Below, one piece after another: positions 30,701-40,388 of a stretch of 44,735 bases of DNA. The stretch is from the IMG/VR virus record IMGVR_UViG_3300035698_014381, positions 1-44,735 of that record. The stretch is one strand, 5' to 3'. The position numbers and the translations under genes are program-made. Numbering within the stretch: the stretch's first letter is position 1; each line of letters begins with the position of its first letter. Origin of the DNA: a virus. The notes below the pieces were generated by a model, which saw nothing but the letters and a program-made list of their open reading frames with translations, was not told the DNA's origin and did no database searches.

Positions 30701-33512
30701 CCGCACGCTGGCCGAACTGGACGCGAAGAAGCGCATCCAGATTGTGAACGCGTCGATGGCCACGACGACGGAAAAGCGGTTGGCGGCGGAACGCAACATC
30801 GTGGAGATCGACAAGCAACGGGGGCCGGTCCTGTCGGCGCTCGGCGAGATGAACGCGCGCATCAATCGCGACACCGTGATCGCCTTGGCGCTGACTGGGC
30901 AGCAGGCCCGCGCCGCCAAAGAAATGTTCATGGGCGCGCTGCAACAGATGCAGCAATCCTTCACCGCGTTCTTTCAGCGTGTGCTGGTTGAGGGCAAAGG
31001 ATCGTTTGGGGATCTCGGCAAGGCGCTCCTCGCGTCCGTGCTCTCCATGCTCGCGGGCATCTCGGCGATGAAAATCGGGTCGCGCATTCAAGACGAAATC
31101 TTCGGCGCACTGGGCAAAGACGGCGTGACGAGAGAAGGTGGGCTCATTGGCGAAAACGGGTTCACCACGAACCACAAGGGCATGTCCAAGGGGTTGATGG
31201 GCCTCGGCATCGCGGCGGGCGCAGGCACGGCAGGGTATCAGTCCGCGAGCCCGGTGATGGGGATGGCGTCAGGGGCCGCAATGGGGGGCATGGCCGGTTC
31301 GTTGGGCGGACCTATAGGGGTGGCAGCAGGCGCGGTCATCGGTGGCGTGGCGGGGCTGGTAGGCGGCTTATTCGGGCAGGCCGCGAAAGCCAAGGAAGCG
31401 GCGGCGGCGATGAAGCAAGCGGGACTCGACTTCAACCGCTCGCTGCAGGAGATGGCGGCGGCGCGGTTGAACCCCGCCGCGTCGCAGTTTGAAGCGTTGT
31501 ACAAGGCGGGCGAGGCGTTGGTGCAGATGCTCCGCGAATCCACAGGCACGACGCAACGGGGTGATACCGTCTCGTGGCGTGCGGATGTGCAGGGCGCGAA
31601 CGCGATCGGGCCGCGCAGCGAGGCGTCGATCCGCGCGGAGTTCGAGCCGCTGATCGCCGCCGCACGGGCCGAAGCGGCGCGCACGGGCGGGGTGATGGCG
31701 GCGTTCCAGCGCAAGTTGGCGGATCGCACGCAGGCGTACATGGAGGGGTTGATCCGGACAGTCGAAGAAATCACGCTGTCCATTCGCGCGCAGGGCGTTC
31801 AGCTGATTCGTGATATCGAAAAGCAATACCTCGTCTCGCAAGATCGCGGAGACGAGGCCGCGCAAATGGACGCGATGGACGCGCAGCTTGGGCGCATCAA
31901 CACGATCGACGCGGCACGAAATAGCGGCGGCATTACCCCAGACGAGATGGTCATCCTGCTGCAGAAGAGCAGCGACATTTACATCGCGTCGATCGCCGCG
32001 ATTGAAAAAGCGGCGAAGGAACGCGCCGAAGAAGCCGATCGCAACAAAGCGACGTTTGGCACCACCACGGAGGCGCGCATCATGGACGCGACGGGACGCG
32101 GGACCGAAGCGGCGGATCTCCGCATGGAGCTGCGCTTTGCCGAAGAGATTCGTCTCGCCAAAAAAGAAGGCTACGACACGACACGATTGGAAATCGCGCA
32201 GTTAGCAGAGCGCAATCAAATCCTCAAAGAAGCCGCGCGGTTGTACCGCGAGGGCAATGAAGATTTGGTCGTGCGCGAGCTGCGCGCGAACGGCGACACG
32301 CTCGGGGCAGATAAAGAGTCGCGCCGGTTGCGGAATGATCGAGAGTATACCGCCGCCGAGGAAAAGTTTGGGGTGAACGATCCGTATGTGAAACACTTGC
32401 AGCGCGTGTACGCGCAAGAAGAAGCGTTCGAACGGTTGACGTTGCGGAAGGGCTTTGCGTCCGATTTGCGGCAACTCGAAATCTCCAACGCCGCAAGCCC
32501 CGTAGATCAAGCCCGTATGGCGGGCGAGGATGCGATCATCGCGGCGAAGGAAAAGTACGGCGTGCTGCTGAAAGCCGGGATCATTGACATCAACGAGTAC
32601 GCCGAAGCGTTGGGGCGTGTCGGCGTGGGCGTGCAACGCAACATCGATCTCGCGCAAGCGCAAGCGGCCCAACAGTCGAGTGACTTCGATCTGATGACCT
32701 TGAACCTGCAAGCGGAGAACGATCCCTCACTCGCCCGAACAGCATGGCTGGCCAATAAGCAGGACGAGTTCGACAAGGCGACCGCAGCGGCGCGGCGGCT
32801 GTTGACCGAGATGGTGATTACCCCCGAGCAGTTCGACACATTCACGGCGGCGTTGGCGGAAAAGTTTTCGCCCGCTGCGCTCGATGCGGCGTACGCGACG
32901 CTTGATGCGGCGGCAGCGTTTCAAAAAGTCGTGACGATCATGCAGTCGAATCTCGCCTCCTTCAATCAAGAGTGGGCGGTGTTCGGAACAGACGCGGTGC
33001 AACAGGTGAAGGACTTGCGGTCCTTGTTTGGCTTTGAAGGACTGAGCGACGCGGATATCCGCGCCAAGTTCACGCGCACGACGGTGGGTGGCGAGTTGAC
33101 CCCGTCTGAAAAAGCGATGAACGATAGCGTCGCGGCGTTTTTTCAAGGGCGGCGAAACGAGGACACCTTTTTGGCGCAAGAGGCGGCGAAAAACATTGTC
33201 CCGGTGGTAGACGAAGAAGTCGGGAACAGAACTGGGCGATCGGGTCGAAGCGGCGGCACGGAAACGAGCGGAAGTAGTGTCGTCACGATGGTGTCGCAAG
33301 ATTTGGCGCAACCGCTCGGCGCACTGGTAGGCTACGCGGCGATGGAGGTAGCGATCCTGCGCTCGATCGATGCGAAGCTCTCGGGGGGCGTGGGGGCAAC
33401 CCCAAACCGCGCAACGCCGGACGCCCCCGCACCGCTCTCACGGATTGACGCGATGATCGGTAATCGCACGTCGCTGTCGAGTCGCGCACTAGGCCGCGAG
33501 TACCGCGTATGA
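27756..33512 (+). CDS. Tail tape measure protein, 1918 aa
   Basis: Longest gene of the window; determines tail length and is ejected ahead of DNA. Long helical/coiled-coil stretches dominate (SELATVARDAATIAHT-type heptads throughout). Hydrophobic segments occur near 270-290 (IILPLIATLAVRYGALQLV) and 450-475 (AFGGPWMVAIAAATFVVSKLA), and a Gly/Ala zipper-like block lies near 1148-1210 (GGPIGVAAGAVIGGVAGLVGGL), suited to membrane insertion. At roughly 1.5 angstroms per residue it predicts a tail near 290 nm. No lytic transglycosylase or peptidase motif was seen. Start is 2 bases after the chaperone stop. Confidence 0.95.
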   Translation: MDIAELALRVDTSDLPRAQTEFSRMRESTVRSANDMEDAMSKLEGTMKAALRFFGIYQFSAWIKGSADMAAKYDTLGVVMTRVGKQAGYTDAALTGMAKGLGNLGFSMIESRDAMNKLLRAKIDLTRSEELATVARDAATIAHTTEARALETLINGVKTANTAMLKNLGIRVSFASAYDKQAAALGKNTEQLTEAEKTTARLNAVIAESTQIAGAYEASLGTAAGQLQALSGNVDDFRVKIGQAFQPAFTEGVRVFGVTIKVLSDNVGIILPLIATLAVRYGALQLVQRATSDGTRGAIASFKSMFTSTRDGASAARDAAQAGLENASSMIAQQSESKRLLGDMVLMADGARNEARGHRDAAAAQVESAGSSKQRKAAIAALDVQTRLLTEAEAQLSIIRAQQGVVNDMMRADLIAEGAAKVRLTATTLALAEAQRVAAMAMTGLRAGASKLLAAFGGPWMVAIAAATFVVSKLAAAHNDAKRALSEHKEAIETNLVAMDAAYVRSKATQDAWRSGLRGSDDALTKTALASRAYTRGIEDLEASTETARQQVLNMWNSVTSLGAGLNLLKKDSITFAREMDTLDDKFTQGRISLNTYYSELDRLSVKFPAFREEIRGVQGALSFLDLTQKKNAESLSALKQPLLTTIGFFERYRTAAQEAADAQASLLGKGVPDKVDLGQFGRDAEEENTYLQMRQGASGSVEQLKSIEDVITGMKAAKSAVRELAQAQETLGVAVGKTGDQMRAELETLGKKEAAQAISIMRIDQVGSAQQQAAAKELAAQRAGLEQGVLVYDAAVKLAGQNTTLTRTVEKQAEAQGKATAALKEGTKAFQQMGSDAEIKKMPEYLRDIEASYRSTNLAIDDLAKSLGATHPLIAQMRGEAARVRAERTDDAVATKSLDDSVQRATLLRDRYAVLTLAMLQYRKANKDAAADVLKLREGEMRLAYDRESQAMAREERVLRLTRVASTGTVNEIKGASNEAGRTLAELDAKKRIQIVNASMATTTEKRLAAERNIVEIDKQRGPVLSALGEMNARINRDTVIALALTGQQARAAKEMFMGALQQMQQSFTAFFQRVLVEGKGSFGDLGKALLASVLSMLAGISAMKIGSRIQDEIFGALGKDGVTREGGLIGENGFTTNHKGMSKGLMGLGIAAGAGTAGYQSASPVMGMASGAAMGGMAGSLGGPIGVAAGAVIGGVAGLVGGLFGQAAKAKEAAAAMKQAGLDFNRSLQEMAAARLNPAASQFEALYKAGEALVQMLRESTGTTQRGDTVSWRADVQGANAIGPRSEASIRAEFEPLIAAARAEAARTGGVMAAFQRKLADRTQAYMEGLIRTVEEITLSIRAQGVQLIRDIEKQYLVSQDRGDEAAQMDAMDAQLGRINTIDAARNSGGITPDEMVILLQKSSDIYIASIAAIEKAAKERAEEADRNKATFGTTTEARIMDATGRGTEAADLRMELRFAEEIRLAKKEGYDTTRLEIAQLAERNQILKEAARLYREGNEDLVVRELRANGDTLGADKESRRLRNDREYTAAEEKFGVNDPYVKHLQRVYAQEEAFERLTLRKGFASDLRQLEISNAASPVDQARMAGEDAIIAAKEKYGVLLKAGIIDINEYAEALGRVGVGVQRNIDLAQAQAAQQSSDFDLMTLNLQAENDPSLARTAWLANKQDEFDKATAAARRLLTEMVITPEQFDTFTAALAEKFSPAALDAAYATLDAAAAFQKVVTIMQSNLASFNQEWAVFGTDAVQQVKDLRSLFGFEGLSDADIRAKFTRTTVGGELTPSEKAMNDSVAAFFQGRRNEDTFLAQEAAKNIVPVVDEEVGNRTGRSGRSGGTETSGSSVVTMVSQDLAQPLGALVGYAAMEVAILRSIDAKLSGGVGATPNRATPDAPAPLSRIDAMIGNRTSLSSRALGREYRV

Positions 33513-36500
33513 TTCGCGCGCGCATTGATGTGTTCACCGCGCCCCCCGCGTTCGGGGGGCAGTACCTTCGCACGCTCGCGTACCCGAGGGAGGTTGTGCT
33601 CACCGAGGCCCTCGGCACGGAGCCGGACGCGCTGCAGCTCTCGCTCTCGAATGATGACACCGAGTTTGTCGAGCCGCGTCGGTGTTTGGTGCTAGTCGAA
33701 GACAACGGACGCGTGACGGATTGGTTGATCAATAGCACGGTGTATGGGCAACGCGACGGGCAGCTGCGTGTAGACGCGGTGAGCCCGCTGCTCTTGTTGC
33801 AAGAGCGTCAACCCTGCCGAAGAACCGGCGTGCTGGGCGCGTTTGAAAACTTCGATTTTACAGGGACGTTTCCGCTGTCATCGTGGATCGCGCAGACGGT
33901 GCTGGCCGAACCATTTTTGACGCAGGACGGGCTCTCGGGATTTGTCTTGGGCACGATCGAAGACGATCCGGTAATGACGATCGCGATCACGTCACGCACG
34001 TCGCGCTTGGCCATGCTGCGCCTCCTTGCAACGCAAGCAGGCCTTGAACTCGAAATCGAACGCGTGGACAACGGCGTGACCGTGGTCTACCGCGTGAACA
34101 TGCGATCGTTCATCGCAGCGGAGTTGGACCCGATTGAATGGCACGTCGGCGAGCATCTGCACGACATGGTCGAAACGCGCCGCACGGATAATGTGGCGGC
34201 CATCGTTGCCCCACAGACTGCGAACGCGGTGTCGCCGTTATCGGGAGCGCTCTGGGAAATCGCGGACGTGCTTGCAGACGGCGCGTCGTCGTGGGTGACG
34301 CTGACCGATCCGTCTGGGGGCGATGGTCCGATCATCGAGTCGCAGCAGCTGATCGGCGCGTACCTCTTTGCTCAAGTCAGTGGGCACGTTGGACTCATTA
34401 CCGACTCGCTGCACAGCGCAGGCGTGTCAATGGTGCGTGTGTCGGGCATGACGTTCGGTCCACAATCGCCCGATACGTCGATCAACAAGTTCGTCAGTGG
34501 GAATGATCTGCGGGGGCATCCCGACTACTGGGTGCCGCGCGCCGTGTCCGGCACGGTGTGGTTGAATGATCCCTCGGTTTTCCGCGAGGGCATTGCGTAT
34601 CGTCGGTTAGGGTTTACCGTCGCGGGGGGCGTGTACGTCACACACCCGATGCACGAACTGCTGGCAACGGGGGGCGTCAGCACCACGTGGTGTGTGAGTG
34701 TGTATCTCAAACCGGCAGTCGGCGGGAACAGCAACTTTTTCACGTCGATCGGCGTGATGGACAGTGCGTACACCCGTCTCGCGTCGGCGCGCGTGCAGTG
34801 GGGGTTTCCTTCGCCGCACGGGGTTACGGGCGGCACGCAAACGCTTGTCGGCGATGGGTATATCCGCGTCACGATGACGTACACAAGCACCGTGCCCCCG
34901 CACTACGTGTTCCTGTCCCCGAACGACGTGCATGCGGGATCGGGGGCTAGTAACTCGTCTGTGCTGGTGGGCGGGCTACAAGTCCAGATCGGGAGCGTGG
35001 CCACGCCGTTTGTCGATCCGATGCCGTGGACCGCAAACATGCTGATCAACACGGCAGTGACCCCCAACACGGTCGCGTCGGTGGCCCCTCCCGTGTCCGC
35101 GCCCTCTCATAACAGCGACATGTCGCATACGTCGCCCGCGCTCGGGACGCTCTCCCAAACGCAAAAAGTCACCGCCTCCGTGTACTTCACGCCCGCAGGC
35201 GCAGTCGGGGGGCTGATCGTGCTGCAACTGCTGCAAGGGGCCACCGTGCGCCTCTACTTGGCCGTGAACCCCCTGACCATGACGATATCGTCGTTCGGGG
35301 AGCAGACGACCGTGGGCGAAAACGCGGTGCTTGCGAACGTGGGGAATGGCTGGTGGCGGATGAGCGCGAACACGCTTGCGTTGGATGCGAGCGCGTTGAC
35401 CGCCACCGTAACGCGCACAGCAGGGCCGGGAGGTGGTGCGGGGATGGCGGGGCTGATGGTGACGGCGGGGGCCGATGTCCCGCCACAGACGACCACGCAG
35501 CAGTCCCTTCTCGTGTCCGGCGTCACCATCACGCCGCGCCGTACGGATGGGGATTTGTTCGACTACGTCAGTTTCGTCGCCGCGCCCCCCAACAAAGGAC
35601 TGCTCACGCTCTCCCTCCCCAGCGCGCTCCTCGCGCTTGGTCCCGTGAGCGCTGTCGCCCAAGTGGCGCAGGAGTTCACGGACAACAACAACCTGTCGCA
35701 ATCGTCATTCTCGCCACGGTCGTTCGCGAACTGGGACGCGCGCACCGTGGATATCGCGGACCCCTTACTGGCGCGCACCGGGGCCGTCGATGGGGCGCAA
35801 GCGGCATCCCTCAATACCCTTATCGTCAAAAACTTTCCGCCCAATCGGCGATTCGTCGGGGGGCAAGTGGTGCGGGTGCGCGGGGCGGTGGTGGTGGCGC
35901 TCAACGCTCCCGCCATCTCGGCGACTGGGAGGGCCACGCTGACCACGGCCCCCCTCGCCATCGCGCTCGCCGTCAACACCGCGCTCCCGGTGCAATGGCC
36001 GAACTACGGCACACCGGGGACGTTCAATGTCTCGGTGGATGTCGCACGCGCCGCTGGCGCGACCACGCTTCCGCTGAAAGGATTCCCGATCCCGCCGGTT
36101 GTCGTGGCGGCGGACTTCGCGCGCATGACATACACCGGCCCGATCGTGGTGTTCGGCAACGCGGCAGGACCGGATGAAGTGCTGGTCACGAGCGAGGGGT
36201 CTGCCACGATTTTCGTGGACCGGGCGGTCGTGGGCGACGATCCGATGCCGCTGGCGCTCGGCCCGAATAGCAACAATGTAGCGTTTCTCGGATTTGTAAA
36301 CGGCGATCGGCAGGCGCTGCAGTTCATTATCGTGGGCGGCAACGGGACGGGGCTCATCCTCCCAAAGCAAGGCTTCTCCGACTTTGGCACGGTGACACGC
36401 GACGTGCCGATCCTCGCGCCGCCCACGCTTGCGCCGCCCGCGTTGGGCGGGTTGCCCTACGTCTGGTCGTCGTTCACACTGGAAGCGCCGTTCGGGACGA

Positions 36501-37561
36501 TTGCCGAGTATCCGGGGGGATTCGTCGATGCGACGATTCGGTTCGTCGGCGCGAACGACATTGCGAAAGTGTGGGGGAGCGACTTCCCATCCAGCACCTT
36601 CGCGTTGCCCCCGTTCACGCCGGGTCGCGCCGCCGTCACGGACACCACGGTGGGGGCAGGCCTGTCGAACTACCGAGGGGTGGTGATGGGCGACGAGTTT
36701 TCCGTCAATGCCGAAACCGTGACCATGGCGCAGGGTGTGCAGACCCTCAACGCGTCAGGGGCGGGTACCCTGCAACTCACCGCAGCGCGCGCGAGCGCGA
36801 CGATCAACAATGCGGTCGTGGTGGTGGAGCACCCGGACATTCCGGTCAACCTCCCCGGCAACGGCACCCGGATGCTGCTGCTGCATGGCAACTTCAATCA
36901 ACTCCCATTCCTGTTCACGCCGGCGCTCACGGCGGATTTTGGCCCGGTCGCGATCACGATCCCGCTCCTCGGCGCTCCCGTGCCCGTGATCGCCAAGTGT
37001 GGCGTGTTGATTCACAACCTGAGCGGCACCGCGTTTGCGTTCGTCAACATCGGCGTTTTCGACGCGGACACCAACGTCCGGCTAGGGGGAGCGGATTCAT
37101 TCACCCAACTGCCCGCGCAAGCCGGGGCAACGCACTACGTGGAGTACACGCAGGCGCTCAACATCACGCAAACGCGGCGGGTGCGGATCAGTGTGACCGC
37201 CGGTCCCGGCTTAACCGAGACGAACTACAAAGTCTACGTCGTGTGGGCGCTCTTCACACGCGGCGAGGACACGGGAGTGCCCTACTTTGCGGGGTCGCAG
37301 CTCAATCTCGTGTGGCAGCGCACGAACCGATTGCTCGCGGGCATGCTCGAACGCATCGCGTCGGTGCAGCTGACCCTGCACGAGTTTGTTCCGGAGGAGA
37401 TGCCGCTAAAAGGGCAACGGATTTGGCTTCGTGACTTAGCACGCGCGCTCCGCGTCGTGGAAATAACCCGCGATCCACTCCACGGAACGGTGCGGGAAAT
37501 CACGCTCGCCACCGCACTCGATCGTGTCTCGCGGTACGTCGCACTCACTCAAGGCAACTGA
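33509..37561 (+). CDS. Tail hub/tip protein with carbohydrate-binding-like modules, 1350 aa
   Basis: Starts in ATGA at the end of the tape measure gene. The first ~260 residues resemble the N-terminus of baseplate hub proteins (LSLSNDDTEFVEPRRCLVLVEDNG, WHVGEHLHDMVETRRTDNVAAIVAP). Two jelly-roll-like modules are inserted, ~340-505 (ending VGGLQVQIGSVATPFVDP) and ~553-680 (VTASVYFTPAG to LLVSGVTITPR), of the kind that bind cell-surface sugars. The hub-like part resumes near the C-terminus (LVWQRTNRLLAGMLERIASVQLTLHEFVP). Probably the central tail-tip protein touching the host envelope. Enzymatic motifs were not found. Confidence 0.7.
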   Translation: MIRARIDVFTAPPAFGGQYLRTLAYPREVVLTEALGTEPDALQLSLSNDDTEFVEPRRCLVLVEDNGRVTDWLINSTVYGQRDGQLRVDAVSPLLLLQERQPCRRTGVLGAFENFDFTGTFPLSSWIAQTVLAEPFLTQDGLSGFVLGTIEDDPVMTIAITSRTSRLAMLRLLATQAGLELEIERVDNGVTVVYRVNMRSFIAAELDPIEWHVGEHLHDMVETRRTDNVAAIVAPQTANAVSPLSGALWEIADVLADGASSWVTLTDPSGGDGPIIESQQLIGAYLFAQVSGHVGLITDSLHSAGVSMVRVSGMTFGPQSPDTSINKFVSGNDLRGHPDYWVPRAVSGTVWLNDPSVFREGIAYRRLGFTVAGGVYVTHPMHELLATGGVSTTWCVSVYLKPAVGGNSNFFTSIGVMDSAYTRLASARVQWGFPSPHGVTGGTQTLVGDGYIRVTMTYTSTVPPHYVFLSPNDVHAGSGASNSSVLVGGLQVQIGSVATPFVDPMPWTANMLINTAVTPNTVASVAPPVSAPSHNSDMSHTSPALGTLSQTQKVTASVYFTPAGAVGGLIVLQLLQGATVRLYLAVNPLTMTISSFGEQTTVGENAVLANVGNGWWRMSANTLALDASALTATVTRTAGPGGGAGMAGLMVTAGADVPPQTTTQQSLLVSGVTITPRRTDGDLFDYVSFVAAPPNKGLLTLSLPSALLALGPVSAVAQVAQEFTDNNNLSQSSFSPRSFANWDARTVDIADPLLARTGAVDGAQAASLNTLIVKNFPPNRRFVGGQVVRVRGAVVVALNAPAISATGRATLTTAPLAIALAVNTALPVQWPNYGTPGTFNVSVDVARAAGATTLPLKGFPIPPVVVAADFARMTYTGPIVVFGNAAGPDEVLVTSEGSATIFVDRAVVGDDPMPLALGPNSNNVAFLGFVNGDRQALQFIIVGGNGTGLILPKQGFSDFGTVTRDVPILAPPTLAPPALGGLPYVWSSFTLEAPFGTIAEYPGGFVDATIRFVGANDIAKVWGSDFPSSTFALPPFTPGRAAVTDTTVGAGLSNYRGVVMGDEFSVNAETVTMAQGVQTLNASGAGTLQLTAARASATINNAVVVVEHPDIPVNLPGNGTRMLLLHGNFNQLPFLFTPALTADFGPVAITIPLLGAPVPVIAKCGVLIHNLSGTAFAFVNIGVFDADTNVRLGGADSFTQLPAQAGATHYVEYTQALNITQTRRVRISVTAGPGLTETNYKVYVVWALFTRGEDTGVPYFAGSQLNLVWQRTNRLLAGMLERIASVQLTLHEFVPEEMPLKGQRIWLRDLARALRVVEITRDPLHGTVREITLATALDRVSRYVALTQGN

Positions 37562-37567
37562 TCGCGC

Positions 37568-38401
37568 ATGCCTACCCAACTCACGACCGGCACCAGCGCG
37601 ATCGCGACGATCAATCGTGTCGCGATCGGCACGCTTGGCTTGATCCCGATCGGCTTGTCCGGCTGGCTCTCGCAACCCGCATGGGAGCGCGAGGGTGCGC
37701 CGCTGACGAGTCGATACGGGAGTCTGCCGATTCCGTATCTCACGGTGGGGCCACGGACGATCGTCATGGATGCGCTGCTGGTGTGCCCCTCCATCGATCG
37801 CGTGACCCCGCTGGAGACACTGCGGCGCGCGCTGACGGGGCGCTTGGAGCTATCGACGATGGACGCGGCGCACACGTTGCTTTGGGCGCATTGCACCGGC
37901 ATCGAAGTCAACGGCATCGCGCCCGAACTGATCTTCGCCGACGACTCCATCGCCGTACGCTTGACCTTCACGTGCTTCGATAGCGCGCGGTATCGCCGGT
38001 ACCCGACGCTGTACACGGTGCGGGCAGGCGCGCCCGCCTCCGTGGCCTCGGGGACGTTGCCGAGCGTGGCCGTCTACACGCACAACGGGCCGCACACCGG
38101 CCCGCTCACCATGGGGTGGCGGGCTGCGAGTCGCATCTTGATGGAAGCGCTGACGATTACGACGACCCTGACTTCGACGCAACGACTCGAAATCGACATG
38201 CAGCGCAAAACATTCACGCGCTATACCGACACCAACATCGCCGTCCGGATCTTGACGGCGACAATTACCAGCGGTGTGTTTCCGTCATTCGCCGCACGCG
38301 ACGCGGGGTATAATCCGCGCGATGAGCGTGAGGCATGGCCGACCTTTGAGATCAGCACCGGATCAGGGCTGCTCTCCGTGCGTGAGGCGTGGGCGCAATG
38401 A
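37568..38401 (+). CDS. Distal tail protein-like, 277 aa
   Basis: Beta-rich protein next to the hub, likely a Dit-like ring or minor tail protein connecting tube and tip. Features include an N-terminal strand region (TTGTSAIATINRVAIGTLGLIP), a central PLETLRRALTGRLELSTMD helix, a strand-rich LIFADDSIAVRLTFTCFDSARYR, and a C-terminal half with GPLTMGWRAASRILMEALTITT that looks like a second galectin-like domain. Dit usually precedes the hub gene; here it follows, so the name is by resemblance only. Confidence 0.6.
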   Translation: MPTQLTTGTSAIATINRVAIGTLGLIPIGLSGWLSQPAWEREGAPLTSRYGSLPIPYLTVGPRTIVMDALLVCPSIDRVTPLETLRRALTGRLELSTMDAAHTLLWAHCTGIEVNGIAPELIFADDSIAVRLTFTCFDSARYRRYPTLYTVRAGAPASVASGTLPSVAVYTHNGPHTGPLTMGWRAASRILMEALTITTTLTSTQRLEIDMQRKTFTRYTDTNIAVRILTATITSGVFPSFAARDAGYNPRDEREAWPTFEISTGSGLLSVREAWAQ

Positions 38402-39678
38402 ACCTGTGGCCGACGTACGGCACGCTGTCGCCGATTGCGGATCTTGAGGTCGCGTCGCGCTGTCTCTTTTCGTGGGACGCGGCAGATGGGAATCTCGTGG
38501 CGCGCTCGGGGCAGGTGGGCACGTGGTACCGCGCCACTGCCGGATCCGTGACGGATCGGTGGGGGCATGTGGCCGAGTGCGCGCCGGGGATGCCGCGCTT
38601 TACCACCGTGCAACCCGTCGCGGATGTTCACGAAACGGCCCTGCTGGTCGAGTCCCCCAGCACGAACCAATGCCCCCGCAGCAACGAACTCGATCAGTGG
38701 CCGTGGACGCCCGTCACGGTGACGGGCGTGCCGAACGCGCGGCCCTACGGCGCGGTGTCGCTCACGCGATTGGAAGATGCCAGCACCACGGTGCAAGGGC
38801 TCACGCACATCACGTGTGCGATGACGGCACCGCACGCCACACTCAGCGCCTACATCGAAGCGGGGGAAGTGCGCGCGGCCAGCGGCACGACGATTCGACT
38901 GCGCGACAACAACGCCAATGCGGTGCGCGGCGGCGTGGTGGTGACGTGGAATGCCAGTCTGGTGCCAAGCGTTGCGGCGGTGAGCCCGTCCGTGGCGGCG
39001 AATGTTCGCATCGAACGTGTCACGGCGACGTTGTACCGCGTCTCGGTGATCATCCCGAGCGGGATCGTGACCGGCAACAACAACCGCCTTGAAGTGATCC
39101 CGGCCACGACCACGTCCCAGACCGGCAGTGTGTATGTGGGAGGCGTGCAAATCGAAAACCTTCGCACCGTGACCTCCGTCATCGTCACGGACGGGGGCAC
39201 GCGCAATCGCACGTACGACAAAGCCGAGTGGCCGATCCATCCCGTGTGGCACGATCGATTTACGATCCTGCTCGATGTGTTGACGCCACCGCACGCGAGT
39301 TACACGGGCGCGGCGGACTACCAAGCGGGCATCACCTTCATGGGCGGCGTGCGCCTTCTGCAAAACCAAAACTCGCGGCAGTGGGTGGCGTATCCGAGCG
39401 CGGCCCTCGTATCAGGCACCGGGTTTCAGGGATGGACCGCGACGCCGTCGCAGCGCGTCGTCGCGCAGTTCGACGGCTACGTGCGGGGCGGACGCCGTGC
39501 GCGGCTTGATGTCGGCGGTGGGTTCGGCAGTTGGACGACGCCGATCGCGGGCGTGGTCCCGGCGCAGCCGCTCCTCGTACTGGCAGGCGAGACGAACAAT
39601 GCCTCAAACCTTTCGCTGCAACGACTTCTCGTTGTGCAAGGACATGTGGACCGCGATACTATGGAGACGTTGTTGTGA
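38398..39678 (+). CDS. Tail fibre/tip protein with LamG-like domains, 426 aa
   Basis: ATGA start at 38398. Residues ~82-105 (LLVESPSTNQCPRSNELDQW) are the classic opening of a carbohydrate-binding-type module in phage tail proteins. The module runs to ~255 (VYVGGVQIENL), followed by a concanavalin/LamG-like domain (~285-426: DRFTILLDVLTPPHAS, ARLDVGGGFGSWTTP, RLLVVQGHVDRDTMETLL). Probably a receptor-binding or accessory fibre. Its module resembles those in the hub gene, suggesting shared evolutionary stock. Stop overlaps the next start. Confidence 0.72.
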   Translation: MNLWPTYGTLSPIADLEVASRCLFSWDAADGNLVARSGQVGTWYRATAGSVTDRWGHVAECAPGMPRFTTVQPVADVHETALLVESPSTNQCPRSNELDQWPWTPVTVTGVPNARPYGAVSLTRLEDASTTVQGLTHITCAMTAPHATLSAYIEAGEVRAASGTTIRLRDNNANAVRGGVVVTWNASLVPSVAAVSPSVAANVRIERVTATLYRVSVIIPSGIVTGNNNRLEVIPATTTSQTGSVYVGGVQIENLRTVTSVIVTDGGTRNRTYDKAEWPIHPVWHDRFTILLDVLTPPHASYTGAADYQAGITFMGGVRLLQNQNSRQWVAYPSAALVSGTGFQGWTATPSQRVVAQFDGYVRGGRRARLDVGGGFGSWTTPIAGVVPAQPLLVLAGETNNASNLSLQRLLVVQGHVDRDTMETLL

Positions 39679-40388
39679 GTGATATTCTCCGCCTCTTAAC
39701 CGACGAGTCGTTTCTGCAGCGCGTGCAACAAGCGGTGATCACGCGCGCACTCGTGAGCCCATCCGGCACCCCCGAAGCGGTCGAGCGGCGGGTGCGGTAC
39801 AACAACGCGGTGATGTCCGTGCCCGCACGCTCCGGACAGGAAGCGGCGCGCATGGTGACGCACGTGTTGCAGAACAGCACCGTGCAAGGCGCGTACACGA
39901 ACGGGGGCGCGGCGGCGATCGTGGACGCAGACATCTCGTTCATTGTCGAGACGCGCATCGAGGCGGATCTGACCGACCTCACGCTGGTGGACTACGCGTT
40001 GGCCATTACGGCGAGCGACGACGCGGCGCTCATTCAAGACATCGCGGGCGCACTGGCAGGCATCGCCGTGCAGTACGCCACCTCACAGGCGTACAACCAC
40101 GCGACGCTGCGCGGGGCCACGATGCGCGCGTGGTTGCGCGTCAACGTCTCGAACCGCGCGGCGGTCATGGAGACGGCGACCCGCATCGCCCATCTCGTGC
40201 TGTCGGACGCCGTATTGATCGACGCGCTGTCGGTGGGCGGTATGTCCGTGCTCACCGCGACGATGCTCCGCAATGGGATCGTGCGCGTGTTAGACGCAAT
40301 CGTCGCGCTGGAAGGGCTCACGCCGTCCGTGCTCGCCGAGACAGCGCGTGTGCTGATCGACGCACGCCGCGAGGCCGCCGGTGGCTAA
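39675..40388 (+). CDS. Hypothetical tail-region protein, 237 aa
   Basis: GTG at 39675 overlaps the fibre stop. Mostly helical (LRLLTDESFLQRVQQAVITRAL, EAARMVTHVLQNST, MRAWLRVNVSNRAAVMETATRIAHLVLSDAVLIDAL), with an interior TLVDYALAITASDDAALIQDIAGALAG. It has no membrane segment and no motif I recognise. Position between tail fibre and lysis genes suggests a tail accessory or chaperone protein; it could also be a lysis-region regulator. Confidence 0.6.
   Translation: MSDILRLLTDESFLQRVQQAVITRALVSPSGTPEAVERRVRYNNAVMSVPARSGQEAARMVTHVLQNSTVQGAYTNGGAAAIVDADISFIVETRIEADLTDLTLVDYALAITASDDAALIQDIAGALAGIAVQYATSQAYNHATLRGATMRAWLRVNVSNRAAVMETATRIAHLVLSDAVLIDALSVGGMSVLTATMLRNGIVRVLDAIVALEGLTPSVLAETARVLIDARREAAGG

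Noticed and set aside
29502-31175. 557-codon reverse-strand ORF opposite the tape measure gene
   Set aside because: Composition is Arg/His/Leu-rich with no motif, and the plus strand encodes a continuous coiled-coil tape measure protein.
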